A DNA stretch of 41,061 nt from Bryobacterales bacterium (GTDB taxonomy: Bacteria; Acidobacteriota; Terriglobia; Bryobacterales; Bryobacteraceae), in assembly GCA_016789785.1 (NCBI GenBank), contig JAEUQE010000052.1, forward strand, positions 1-41,061, read 5' to 3'. Each line of letters starts with the position of its first letter. The stretch's first letter is position 1. The position numbers and the translations under genes are program-made. Below, in pieces: positions 18,673-26,497 of this stretch. Under the pieces are notes generated by a model, which was not told where the DNA came from, did no database searches, and saw nothing but the letters and a program-made list of their open reading frames with translations.

Positions 18673-19554
18673 ATGGACGGAGTCATCGTAGTCGATAAGC
18701 CGGAAACCTGGACATCCCACGATGTCGTAAACAAGATGCGCCGCATCGCCGGCACGCGCCGTGTGGGCCACCTGGGAACGCTCGACCCCATGGCGACGGG
18801 TGTGCTTCCGCTCGTGATCAACAAGGCGACACGGCTCGCTCAGTTCTATCTGAAGAGCGAGAAACGCTATGAAGCAACCGTGCGGTTCGGCTGGGCCACC
18901 GATACGTATGACCGGGAAGGCGCGCCGTCGTCGTCTCCTGTGGAAGTGACGCTGGATCCCGCACGCGTGGAGAGCCTGCTCGACGAGTTTCGCGGGCCGC
19001 TGATCCAGATGCCGCCGGCGATTTCGGCGAAGAAGATCGGCGGCACACCAGCCTACAAACTGGTCCGGAAACAAGTGCCGGTGGAACTGAAAGCCGTCGA
19101 TGTGATGATCCACTCGCTGGAACTGGTGGAGTGCGGCAAGGACACCATTCGTATTCGCGTGCACTGCTCGGCGGGCACGTATCTGCGAAGTCTGGCGCAT
19201 GATTTGGGTCAGCGGATCGGGTGCGGGGCGTTCATTGATGAGCTACGCCGCACCGCGAGCGCAGACTTCACGATTGGACAGGCCCGGACGTTGGGCGAGT
19301 TGGAGGCGCTGGCCGGGGAGGGCCGTCTGGCCGAAGCGTTGGTGCCCGCAGCGCAACTGCTGCCAGCGATGCCAGTCGAGATGGTGGACGGCATTACCGC
19401 GGGCCAGATCCGGCAAGGACGCGATTTCCGCGTGTCGCCGTTCCGGGTGGCTCGGGGGGCGAAGTATGTGAAGGCAATTGGGCCGGATGGCGAATTGATT
19501 GCGATTGGGGAGGCGAAGTTGCCGAATTTGTATCATCCAGTGCTGGTGCTTTGA
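18673..19554 (+). CDS. truB: tRNA pseudouridine(55) synthase TruB
   Basis: This 293-aa protein has the normal length for TruB. It isomerises U55 in the T-loop of tRNAs to pseudouridine. Motifs are complete: GVIVVDKPETWTSHDVV at the N-terminus, RRVGHLGTLDPMATGVLPL with catalytic D38, KRYEATVRFGWATDTYD, and a C-terminal RVHCSAGTYLRSLAHDLG segment, then a short PUA-like tail ending KLPNLYHPVLVL. The start is fixed by the conserved N-terminus because the nearest Shine-Dalgarno site is unusually distant. In many bacteria truB follows rbfA in the nusA-infB cluster; here it stands alone and converges with an S41 peptidase gene 9 bp later, with no terminator between. Confidence 0.97.
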   Translation: MDGVIVVDKPETWTSHDVVNKMRRIAGTRRVGHLGTLDPMATGVLPLVINKATRLAQFYLKSEKRYEATVRFGWATDTYDREGAPSSSPVEVTLDPARVESLLDEFRGPLIQMPPAISAKKIGGTPAYKLVRKQVPVELKAVDVMIHSLELVECGKDTIRIRVHCSAGTYLRSLAHDLGQRIGCGAFIDELRRTASADFTIGQARTLGELEALAGEGRLAEALVPAAQLLPAMPVEMVDGITAGQIRQGRDFRVSPFRVARGAKYVKAIGPDGELIAIGEAKLPNLYHPVLVL

Positions 19555-19563
19555 GTCAGAAGT

Positions 19564-20706
19564 TCAGCGAAAGCTCAACCATCGCAGAGCAGCCTGTAAC
19601 ACAGGGTCGTCCTCGTCCGCGGGAAGCGTCGACGGTGGCTCGACACTCTCATCAGGCTCGAAGCCACTGGGATACTGCTTGCCTGTGCGATCAGCTTGCA
19701 CGCCAACGGTCAGCCACAGGGACGCTCCGTCCGAAAGGCGAATGACGGAATTCACTGTGGAGAGACCGGCTGTCCGTTCCCCGAAGAAGCGGGTCTCCGT
19801 ACGCCCGCGGAAGGCAATCCCGATTGCTTCGCCAGAACTGCCGGTTCGACGGTCGATGAGAACCGCCACCTTGGGATTTCCGGATATCTTGTGGGGAAGT
19901 CCGGCCACCGCGGGGTAGGCGTTCTCAATGCCGTTCTCGACTTCGGCGGCAACCCCATCGCGATACTTCCAGACGGAGTGGCCATGGGTGGAGAAGAATT
20001 CGCCAAGGTGGTCCCCTTCGCCGAGCAAAGGGCCGATGCCCGTGAGCATGGGCCACATATTCCCACCCACATTGCCGCGCAGATCGACCACCCACCCAGC
20101 CGGTTTCGACTTACCCAGGCTTGCGAGGACCTGCTGGAGACGGGTTGCGTACGCAATGAATTGCTTGTCCGACGCCGGGAAGCACTTGGGTACGATGACT
20201 ACGCCAAACGTCATGCCCCTGTGACGGACAAGGCGGCCTTCTGGCTCGAAGCGGACGGAGAACGGGCTCGGTGGCACGGTTGGGGCGGGTGGGCCCGGCT
20301 TCGTCGCGTGCCGCTGGGATTCGAGTTCCCGCAGTGATGGTGTTGGATGAAATGAGCTGTGGTTGTCGTTCAAGCGGCTCAGCGCAAACCGTATCGCCTC
20401 ATAGGTGTCTACGGTCAACTCGGCATCCGCGGCCAGGGCGATCGCTTCCTTCCGCAAGGCTGACCAATCGATGCGGTCTTTGTGGAGAGCACGGGCTTGC
20501 ATCAGATCCAATGCTCTCTGCAAGTAGGCCATCGGATCCGACTTCGCCGTCTCGGTGTCCTGCGCTACGCAGATCAGAGCCGTGAAGATCAGGGCGCTGC
20601 AGATCACAGCGGTGCAGAGGCACGCCGTGGCCGCAGCGAGCAGTCTGCTTGAGCGCATGCCAGAGGGCGGATCTGCAGCACGCGGCGCCTTTGCACTGTG
20701 AGCCAT
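19564..20706 (-). CDS. Secreted S41 family peptidase (tricorn/IRBP-like type)
   Basis: This protein is up to 380 aa, with the start uncertain. The first ATG (20706) gives 16 extra residues before MRSSRLLAAATACL; the second (20658) opens a cleaner signal peptide ending ICVAQ. Neither has a good ribosome site. The S41 core is visible: LNDNHSSFHP with H116, the GWVVDLRGNVGG strand-turn, DRRTGSSGEAIGIAFRG with the likely nucleophile S290, and FFGERTAGLSTVN. The Lys of the Ser-Lys dyad of CtpA is replaced by Leu, and the LxDxHS motif is present, so it belongs with the S41B type that uses Ser and His. No PDZ domain is seen. It is probably a periplasmic or secreted peptidase of unknown substrate. 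Confidence 0.85.
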   Translation of the reverse strand: MAHSAKAPRAADPPSGMRSSRLLAAATACLCTAVICSALIFTALICVAQDTETAKSDPMAYLQRALDLMQARALHKDRIDWSALRKEAIALAADAELTVDTYEAIRFALSRLNDNHSSFHPTPSLRELESQRHATKPGPPAPTVPPSPFSVRFEPEGRLVRHRGMTFGVVIVPKCFPASDKQFIAYATRLQQVLASLGKSKPAGWVVDLRGNVGGNMWPMLTGIGPLLGEGDHLGEFFSTHGHSVWKYRDGVAAEVENGIENAYPAVAGLPHKISGNPKVAVLIDRRTGSSGEAIGIAFRGRTETRFFGERTAGLSTVNSVIRLSDGASLWLTVGVQADRTGKQYPSGFEPDESVEPPSTLPADEDDPVLQAALRWLSFR

Positions 20707-20869
20707 GCAATGACCAGTACAGTACGTTCGATTGAGCGGATGGTTGCAGGAAACGATTCCTGCGGCCCCGTCCGGTGGGCCGCCCTGGACAACGATGGCT
20801 CTGCGCCCACCGGTTCTGTGCGTGCCGGCGCTGCTCGCGACGATTGCTCTTCAATGCTGCTGGCGTCCC

Positions 20870-21223
20870 TTATTGCTTCGCGAGCTTGTCGCGAAGTGCC
20901 GCCAGCGCGTTGACGCAGGCGTTGGTCGCCTTCCCGAACTCACTGCTCCATTCGATGAGCTTGAGGCTCTCGTCCTTGGAGAGCTTCTCTGCCGAAACCA
21001 AAACCGAGCCCGCGGTGCGATGGAAATCGGCATGCTTCTCCCGGACTGCGGCGAACTCCGGCAGCTTTGCGTGGGCAGCCCCCTCTCCCGCGAGCCATTT
21101 ACCGAGTTCGCAGGCATCGGAGCGCTTGACTGTCGCTGCGTCCAGCTTCTCCTTGCCGTCCAAATGCGAGCGGAATTTCTGTTTCCAGTTCATGTGCGCC
21201 ATGATGGCTTGATTGATATCCAT
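20870..21223 (-). CDS. Stand-alone CZB (chemoreceptor zinc-binding) domain protein
   Basis: This is a 117-aa protein. The ATG at 21223 is chosen because AGGAG lies 7 nt upstream; the frame is open for 31 more codons but these look non-coding. The whole protein is one CZB domain: H10 in MAHMNWKQKF, C38 in SDACELGKWL, and H64 with H68 in REKHADFHRT give the 3-His/1-Cys zinc site. CZB domains normally sit at the end of chemoreceptors or diguanylate cyclases and sense zinc or hypochlorite. A free one with no signal output domain is less common and could act as a soluble zinc-dependent partner. It is transcribed away from the MoxR gene with 104 bp between starts. Confidence 0.88.
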   Translation of the reverse strand: MDINQAIMAHMNWKQKFRSHLDGKEKLDAATVKRSDACELGKWLAGEGAAHAKLPEFAAVREKHADFHRTAGSVLVSAEKLSKDESLKLIEWSSEFGKATNACVNALAALRDKLAKQ

Positions 21224-21327
21224 TTGCTTCTCCTGTATGAATCTGCCTTCCTCCAACACATCGGACGAGAAAAGGTTTTGTTGAGTTCGCATGCGCGTCG
21301 CATGACTCCCGCGCAATAATCAAAGCC

Positions 21328-22155
21328 ATGACCTTCGAGGTAGAGGGAGTATCCCTGCATCTGTCCCATCCGGATGAGCTGACCGTGGAATGGGTGGGAC
21401 AGGAAGACGTGATGCGCCAGTTGCTGGCCGCGTGGCTGGTGATTGAGGAGCGGGACCTGCCGATGAATCCGCGCCTGATCGGCAAGCCGGGCGTCGGCAA
21501 GACCACCCTCGCCTATGCGGCGGCGAAACGGCTCGGCCAGGAAGTCTACATCCTTCAGGCGACCGTGGATACGCGTCCGGAAGATCTCATCGTGACGCCC
21601 GTGATTGAGGGTGCGGGTAAGCTGCGCTATGTCGCCTCGCCTCTGCTCACCGCGATGTTGCGCGGCGGAATCGCCATTCTCGACGAAGGCAACCGCATGT
21701 CGGAGAAGAGTTGGGCAAGTCTGGCGCCGTTGCTCGACAACCGCCGCTACGTGGAGTCGATTGTCGCCGGCATCAAGATCAAGGCGCACCCCGGCTTCCG
21801 CATGGTGGCGACGATGAACGATGATGCCTCCACGTTCGATCTGCCTGAGTACATCCATTCCCGCCTGCAGCCGCAGATCCTGATCGACTTCCCGGAACGC
21901 AACGAAGAGATGGCGATTCTGAAGGCGAATCTGCCGTTCGGCGATGAGTACATTCTCGACTACGTCACCGACTTCCTCCAGAACGCGCATGCCGCCGAAG
22001 AGCGTTACACCGTGCGCGACGGCATCAACATCGGGCGCTTTGCCTGCAAGCTCCGGAAGATGGCCAAGGATGAAGTGAGCTATCGCCAGGCATTGCACAC
22101 GGCCCTTCTGGAGGTGCTCGGCGAAGAGGCGATGCGCTATGCACCAAGGCCCTGA
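21328..22155 (+). CDS. MoxR-type AAA+ ATPase
   Basis: This is a 275-aa cytoplasmic protein. Walker A is GKPGVGKTT (52-60, K58), Walker B is GGIAILDEGNRM (D119, E120), sensor 1 is MVATMND (N164), and an Arg in YIHSRLQPQ follows, as in the AAA_5/MoxR group. MoxR ATPases act as chaperones that remodel partner proteins, often with a von Willebrand A protein encoded next door. No such gene is seen here. Instead the stop codon overlaps by 17 bp the start of a 611-aa unknown protein, indicating translational coupling and probably a complex. The N-terminal EWVGQEDVMRQLLAAWLV helix precedes the ATPase core. The ATPase call is firm; the substrate is unknown. Confidence 0.92.
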   Translation: MTFEVEGVSLHLSHPDELTVEWVGQEDVMRQLLAAWLVIEERDLPMNPRLIGKPGVGKTTLAYAAAKRLGQEVYILQATVDTRPEDLIVTPVIEGAGKLRYVASPLLTAMLRGGIAILDEGNRMSEKSWASLAPLLDNRRYVESIVAGIKIKAHPGFRMVATMNDDASTFDLPEYIHSRLQPQILIDFPERNEEMAILKANLPFGDEYILDYVTDFLQNAHAAEERYTVRDGINIGRFACKLRKMAKDEVSYRQALHTALLEVLGEEAMRYAPRP

Positions 22156-23974
22156 GCGCGGCATCTTCGATCCGAACAATCTGCGCCGGGGGGAATTCAC
22201 GTACTTCCCGGTAGTGCCGGGGCGCCTGGAGTTCGCGGCCCTTCTGCGGCGGAGCATTCTGGAAGCGCGCCCGCGCGTGGTTGCCATCGAACTGCCGGCG
22301 TGCTTTGAATCGCCACTGCGCCACGCCCTGCGCAAACTGCCCGAGATGTCTGTGATTCTCTGCGCGCCTCGCGATGACGAAGAGACCGCCGAAGCCGTGT
22401 ACTATCCCATTGAGCCGGGCGATCCTTTCGTCGAGGCGGCGCGATGCGCGCTCGAAGTGGGCGCCCAACTGCTGCTCATCGAGCCTGACACCGGGGACCG
22501 TCCGCATGTGTCGGGCGCGTTTCCCGACACCACAGCCATTCGCTACATTGGCATCGACCGCTACATTGAGCAGTATCGCCTGTTCCCGCCGCCTCGAACT
22601 CCCGGCATCGAGGCGCATGCCGCGGCCATCGCCTGGAAACTGCAAGGTGCCGACCCGTTCGCGTCCACACTGATCGTCCTTTCGTTGAATCTCCTGGATG
22701 CCGTGCTCGACGCGATGGAACAACCGCAGCCGGAGCCTCCGCGTCCGCCGCACCGGCTCGGTGTGCGGCTGCTCAATCCGCATCCCGATTGTCTGGCCGA
22801 GATCACCATTGAGATGCCTTACGTGCAGGAGCGCTATCAAACCTGGCGCGACACGTTGCATGGCGATTTTCCGGATCGCCCCCGGATTCAATATGAACTG
22901 CTGAAGGATGCCGGCGAGAGCTACGAAGCGATCACCGGCGATCGCATGTCGCACTGGCAGAGGAGAGCGCTCGCGGTCTATACACGCAACCTGGCGCGGA
23001 CCGCGGGCGAACTCACCGCGGGCTTGTACGATCTCACGGTCGCCGCGCGCGGAGTGGTGGATGACAACTATGCGTGGGAAGTGTGGCAGACCGCGAATCG
23101 CTATGGTCCACAACGCGACACCAGTGACCTGGAAACCGTGAATCTGTCCGCCAACGAGGTGTTCCTCAACACACGGAAGATCAAGATCCGCCGCCGTCTG
23201 CCGCGTCCCAAGCAACTCACGCGTCCGTGGAATCTGAAGCCGCGCAAAAAGGAAAAGAAGCCTGGCGAGTGGGCACAGGAACTGGATGGAAATTCGATCT
23301 GCTCCTATCCCCCGGAGGATCTCCTCATCGAAGACTACGGGCGCTTCCTGAAACGGAAAGCCCGCAGCATACTCACGGATGAGCGGACACGCATTGAGCC
23401 CTTCACCACCACGCTTGCCGACGGCGTGGATATTCGCGAAACGATTCGCAACTGGCATCAGAAGAAGATCTACGTGCGCCACTCCCAGCGTTCGGCGGGC
23501 GATGCCGGCGCCGTGGTGATCATCTTCGACGAGGACCCGCAGGACCGCTACACCTACCTCACCACTTGGCTCGGCGAGCATCAGAACGAGTCCGACATGG
23601 CGTTCTATTCCACGCATCCGTTCGACCATGTGGTGGGGCCTGGAATTGGACGCGCCGAGTACGGCGGCCTGTTGATGACCCTGCCGCCGCGGCGGATGTT
23701 CGATGTGTGGCACGATCCCGACTATCAATTCGCCGAGAACAAGGCGGAGAGGCTTCTGATGGCCGCGCTTGACTATTCGGTGGAACGCTATGTTGTCTAC
23801 GTCGCCTCGAAACCTCCGCGCACCGTGTTCCGCTCCATTGCAAACCATTTAGGGCGTAAAATCGTATATATCCCTCTGGGCCAGCTTTCCCCAGCCAAGC
23901 TCAAGAAGATCCGTGTGGTGCATGTTCTGGATGGGCATCATCGCCGGGAGATCGCAAAAGACTACCTGTGGTGA
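22139..23974 (+). CDS. Unknown 611-aa partner of the MoxR ATPase, N-terminus DUF5682/TraB-like
   Basis: The gene starts inside the ATPase gene, with AGAGG about 8 nt before the ATG. No signal peptide or membrane helix is seen. The first 100 residues (FAALLRRSILEARPRVVAIE, then LPACFESPLRHALRKLPEM) have the look of the DUF5682/TraB-type opening, where a short beta-alpha unit ends in VLVEGP; here it is VAIELP. The middle contains VQERYQTWRDTLHGDFPDRP and a helical part, then a strongly basic linker (about 345-378: RKIKIRRRLPRPKQL, KPRKKEKKPGEW). The C-terminal 180 residues look like an alpha/beta domain: KKIYVRHSQRSAGDAGAVV, IIFDEDPQDRYTYL, FYSTHPFDHVVGPG and RYVVYVASKPPRTVFR. DUF5682 proteins occur with MoxR/VWA genes, but the match here is my impression only. 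Confidence 0.65.
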   Translation: MHQGPERGIFDPNNLRRGEFTYFPVVPGRLEFAALLRRSILEARPRVVAIELPACFESPLRHALRKLPEMSVILCAPRDDEETAEAVYYPIEPGDPFVEAARCALEVGAQLLLIEPDTGDRPHVSGAFPDTTAIRYIGIDRYIEQYRLFPPPRTPGIEAHAAAIAWKLQGADPFASTLIVLSLNLLDAVLDAMEQPQPEPPRPPHRLGVRLLNPHPDCLAEITIEMPYVQERYQTWRDTLHGDFPDRPRIQYELLKDAGESYEAITGDRMSHWQRRALAVYTRNLARTAGELTAGLYDLTVAARGVVDDNYAWEVWQTANRYGPQRDTSDLETVNLSANEVFLNTRKIKIRRRLPRPKQLTRPWNLKPRKKEKKPGEWAQELDGNSICSYPPEDLLIEDYGRFLKRKARSILTDERTRIEPFTTTLADGVDIRETIRNWHQKKIYVRHSQRSAGDAGAVVIIFDEDPQDRYTYLTTWLGEHQNESDMAFYSTHPFDHVVGPGIGRAEYGGLLMTLPPRRMFDVWHDPDYQFAENKAERLLMAALDYSVERYVVYVASKPPRTVFRSIANHLGRKIVYIPLGQLSPAKLKKIRVVHVLDGHHRREIAKDYLW

Positions 23975-23977
23975 AAC

Positions 23978-25333
23978 ATGCATCCGGAACATACCGCGCC
24001 AACCAGCGCACTCACGATCACTCTGCCTCATGATACGGCGCCCACCGGCGCACGCGAACGCATTGACTCGGTGGACACCATCCGAGGCGTCGCGCTGTTC
24101 GGCATCCTGCTGATGAACATTCTCAGCTTCGGGCTGCCTGGCAATTCCTACGACAATCCGGCCTACGCGGGCGGCGCCACAGGCGTGAATCTCTGGACGT
24201 GGTACATCGTGTCGGTGCTGTTTGAAGGCAAGATGCGCGCGATGTTCAGCATGCTGTTTGGCGCGGGCGTGGTGCTGATGACCAGCCGTGCTGATGCTCG
24301 TGGTGGCTCGGCGGCGATCGCCGACGTCTGGCTGCGGCGGTGTCTGTGGCTGATGGGCTTCGGGCTCGTCCACTGCTATCTCGTATGGGATGGCGACATC
24401 CTGTTTCCGTATGCCGTGTGTGGGCTGGCGATGTACCCGTTCCGCAAGCTGGCCCCGCGCGCGCTCATCGTGCTGGCGTTTGCGATCCTCGCCACCAACG
24501 CGCCCCGCACCTGGTTCGAAGTCTATGATCAGCGCGTTCTGCATGCTGATGCCCAGCTTGCCGCGCAGATCGAAAAGATCAAGTTCGGCAAGACGAAGCT
24601 GCCGGTGACCGAGGACCTCAAGAAAGCGAAGGAAAGCTGGGATGAGAAGGTGAAGAAGAACAAGCCTTCGCAGGAAGAGATCCAGAAGCAGATTCGTGAG
24701 CAGCGGCAGGGTTACTGGCAGATTCTTCAGCGCCGCACGAAATCGAATAACGAAGGGCTCCCGATGTGGCTGTTTCACGGCGGCATTGCCGACGCGGCGG
24801 GGATGATGCTGTTCGGCATGGCGCTGATGAAGCTTGGCGTGCTGACGGCGGAGCGCTCGCCGGGCTTCTACTTGTGGATGATCGCGATCGGCTACGGCAT
24901 CGGCATCCCGGTTCGTGCCGCCTCGTCCTGGTATCAGTATCAGCACCAGTTTGACGTATGGTCGTGGTTTCCAACTGGCTACACCTACGACCTGAGCCGG
25001 CTGACCATCGCCGCGGGACACGTGGGCCTGGTGATGTTGATCTGCCGCAAGGACTGGCTGCGGTGGTTGACGCAGCGGCTGGCGGCGGTCGGGCAGATGG
25101 CGCTGTCGAACTATCTGACGCACAGTCTGGTGTGCACCACGCTGTTCTACGGCTACGGATTGGCCTGGTTTGGCTGGCTGGAACGGCATCAACTCTACTA
25201 TGTCGTGCTGAGTTTGTGGGTGTTTCAACTTATCGTAAGTCCGATTTGGCTGCGGTACTTTCTGTTCGGCCCCTTTGAGTGGGCGTGGCGTTCGCTCACT
25301 TACTGGAGCCCTCAGCCCATGCGACGGCCATAA
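23978..25333 (+). CDS. DUF418 family membrane protein (YeiB-like)
   Basis: This 451-aa polytopic membrane protein starts 3 bp after the stop of the 611-aa gene. The opening RIDSVDTIRGVALFGILLMNIL is the DUF418 N-terminal signature, and the ending FGPFEWAWRSLTYWSPQPM is its C-terminal hallmark. About eight to ten hydrophobic helices are visible. Between the N-terminal and C-terminal halves is a long hydrophilic, Lys/Glu-rich insert (about 190-250, KKAKESWDEKVKKNKPSQEE) that is probably an extramembrane coiled coil. DUF418 proteins are often annotated as transporters or acyltransferase-like, with no proven activity. It is the last gene of the MoxR-headed operon, and a terminator follows 10 bp later. 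Confidence 0.92.
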   Translation: MHPEHTAPTSALTITLPHDTAPTGARERIDSVDTIRGVALFGILLMNILSFGLPGNSYDNPAYAGGATGVNLWTWYIVSVLFEGKMRAMFSMLFGAGVVLMTSRADARGGSAAIADVWLRRCLWLMGFGLVHCYLVWDGDILFPYAVCGLAMYPFRKLAPRALIVLAFAILATNAPRTWFEVYDQRVLHADAQLAAQIEKIKFGKTKLPVTEDLKKAKESWDEKVKKNKPSQEEIQKQIREQRQGYWQILQRRTKSNNEGLPMWLFHGGIADAAGMMLFGMALMKLGVLTAERSPGFYLWMIAIGYGIGIPVRAASSWYQYQHQFDVWSWFPTGYTYDLSRLTIAAGHVGLVMLICRKDWLRWLTQRLAAVGQMALSNYLTHSLVCTTLFYGYGLAWFGWLERHQLYYVVLSLWVFQLIVSPIWLRYFLFGPFEWAWRSLTYWSPQPMRRP

Positions 25334-25343
25334 CAAAACGAAA

Positions 25344-25376
25344 CCGGCGAGCCCTTTACAGGACCCGCCGGCTTTT
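25344..25376. terminator. Intrinsic terminator between convergent genes, probably bidirectional
   Basis: CCGGCG (25344-25349) pairs with CGCCGG (25366-25371) around a 16-nt loop that can partly pair itself (CCC with GG). CTTTT follows on the plus strand; on the minus strand the stem is followed by TTTCGTTTTG. It lies 10 bp after the DUF418 stop and 44 bp from the stop of the convergent gene, so it can serve both. Confidence 0.8.
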
Positions 25377-25420
25377 CAACCACTCCTGGGCTTTTCCGTC
25401 AACGTGACTGTGGCTTCGGA

Positions 25421-26497
25421 CTAGATGCAGAGCCGCAGCACCGGGGCGATCGCCGTGTTGTTCTCGGCGACGCAGGAACCGTTCGCCGGAGTGAACACCG
25501 TGATCGAGGTCGGTGAGGAGATGCGGTTGTTCAGGACCGTAGTCGTGCCGCCGCTGCCGGATTCCACGCGAACCGCGCCCTGTGCGCTGAAGTTCGAAAC
25601 TTCCACCACCGCTTCGCCCAGCGTCGAGTTGCGCGCCGCCAGCACCGTGATGCCGCCGCCGGATACCACGGTCGCATCCGCCATCTTGATCACGCCCATC
25701 GTGTTGACCGCTTCCACGCGGACCGCGCCGGAGCCTGCGTTGATCTGCATCTGCGACATGTTGATATGACCTTCGCGGCCCTGCGCCACCAGCGTGACTC
25801 CCGCGCCGCCGATCAGAGCCGACGAGGAGAGGTCGAAATTCGCCTTCTGTCCCGGAGCGATCACCGACAGCGGACCGGCCGTGGCCGTGATGCGAGCGTT
25901 CACCACCTGCAAATTGGCCTCAGGACCGGCGAAGCTGATGCTGAAGTTCGTGCCTGCCACTGCGCTGCTGTTCTGGAGCGAGAAGGCGGCGCGGCTGGAC
26001 CCGGAGATGCTGATCGCGCCCGCGGCTTCCAGTGCGTTCTGGCGGCCGGCGAACGGCAGCGACGCATCCACCTTACCGAGCGCGCCGAGTGCCAGAGTGA
26101 TGTTGCCGGCGGTGGCCTGAACGGTCGACTCGGCGAGAATCAGCGAAGAACTGGTACCTTCCGTAATCTGTACGGTCGGGGCGCTGAAGAAGCTCTTCAC
26201 GAGAGTAACTTCGGCATTCGGACCAGCCTGGAATACGAGCGGCCCTGCGAAGGTGAATGCGGCCTGATCGGCCTCGATCTTACCGTTCAGAGTAAAGTTG
26301 ACGCGGCAGCCGGTGTTGATTGCCGTAACTGTGGGCGCGGTTCCGAGGATCTTTACCGGCGTGTTCACGGTGAAGGTATTCAGCGGGCTGTTTTCGCACA
26401 AAGCCTTGAACTGCGTGGGTGTCAGGTCCTGTGCCGCCGCGGGGAACGTCAGCAGGGAGAGGGCCGCCAAACCGGCGGAGAGAAGTGTGGATCGCAT
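25421..26497 (-). CDS. Secreted repetitive beta-rich protein, beta-helix-like
   Basis: This 358-aa protein has a clear signal peptide (MRSTLLSAGLAALSLLTFPAAA, cleavage before QDLTP) and an AAAGGA site 10 nt before the ATG. The mature protein begins with a small helix (TPTQFKALCEN) and then consists almost entirely of short strands with Gly/Ala/Asn turns in about 20-residue periods, for example SSLILAESTVQATAGNITL, AAGAISISGSSRAAFSLQN, GAGVTLVAQGREGHINMSQ and GGGITVLAARNSTLGEAVVE. This is the pattern of a right-handed beta-helix or filamentous adhesin-type solenoid. Cys pairs near both ends (C33/C64 and C346/C357) could cap the solenoid by disulfides. No catalytic motif is seen. It is probably an extracellular surface or matrix protein; function unknown. 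Confidence 0.75.
   Translation of the reverse strand: MRSTLLSAGLAALSLLTFPAAAQDLTPTQFKALCENSPLNTFTVNTPVKILGTAPTVTAINTGCRVNFTLNGKIEADQAAFTFAGPLVFQAGPNAEVTLVKSFFSAPTVQITEGTSSSLILAESTVQATAGNITLALGALGKVDASLPFAGRQNALEAAGAISISGSSRAAFSLQNSSAVAGTNFSISFAGPEANLQVVNARITATAGPLSVIAPGQKANFDLSSSALIGGAGVTLVAQGREGHINMSQMQINAGSGAVRVEAVNTMGVIKMADATVVSGGGITVLAARNSTLGEAVVEVSNFSAQGAVRVESGSGGTTTVLNNRISSPTSITVFTPANGSCVAENNTAIAPVLRLCI

Noticed and set aside
22025..23848. Long open frame of 607 codons antisense to the 611-aa MoxR partner
   Set aside because: It covers the opposite strand of a gene with a better start, ribosome site and coupling. Its translation is rich in Arg, His and Gln with no recognisable domain, typical of antisense frames in GC-rich DNA.
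23849..25336. Open frame of 495 codons antisense to the DUF418 gene
   Set aside because: The DUF418 signatures at both ends are unmistakable on the plus strand. The antisense translation is a hydrophilic, low-complexity Arg/His/Gln sequence.
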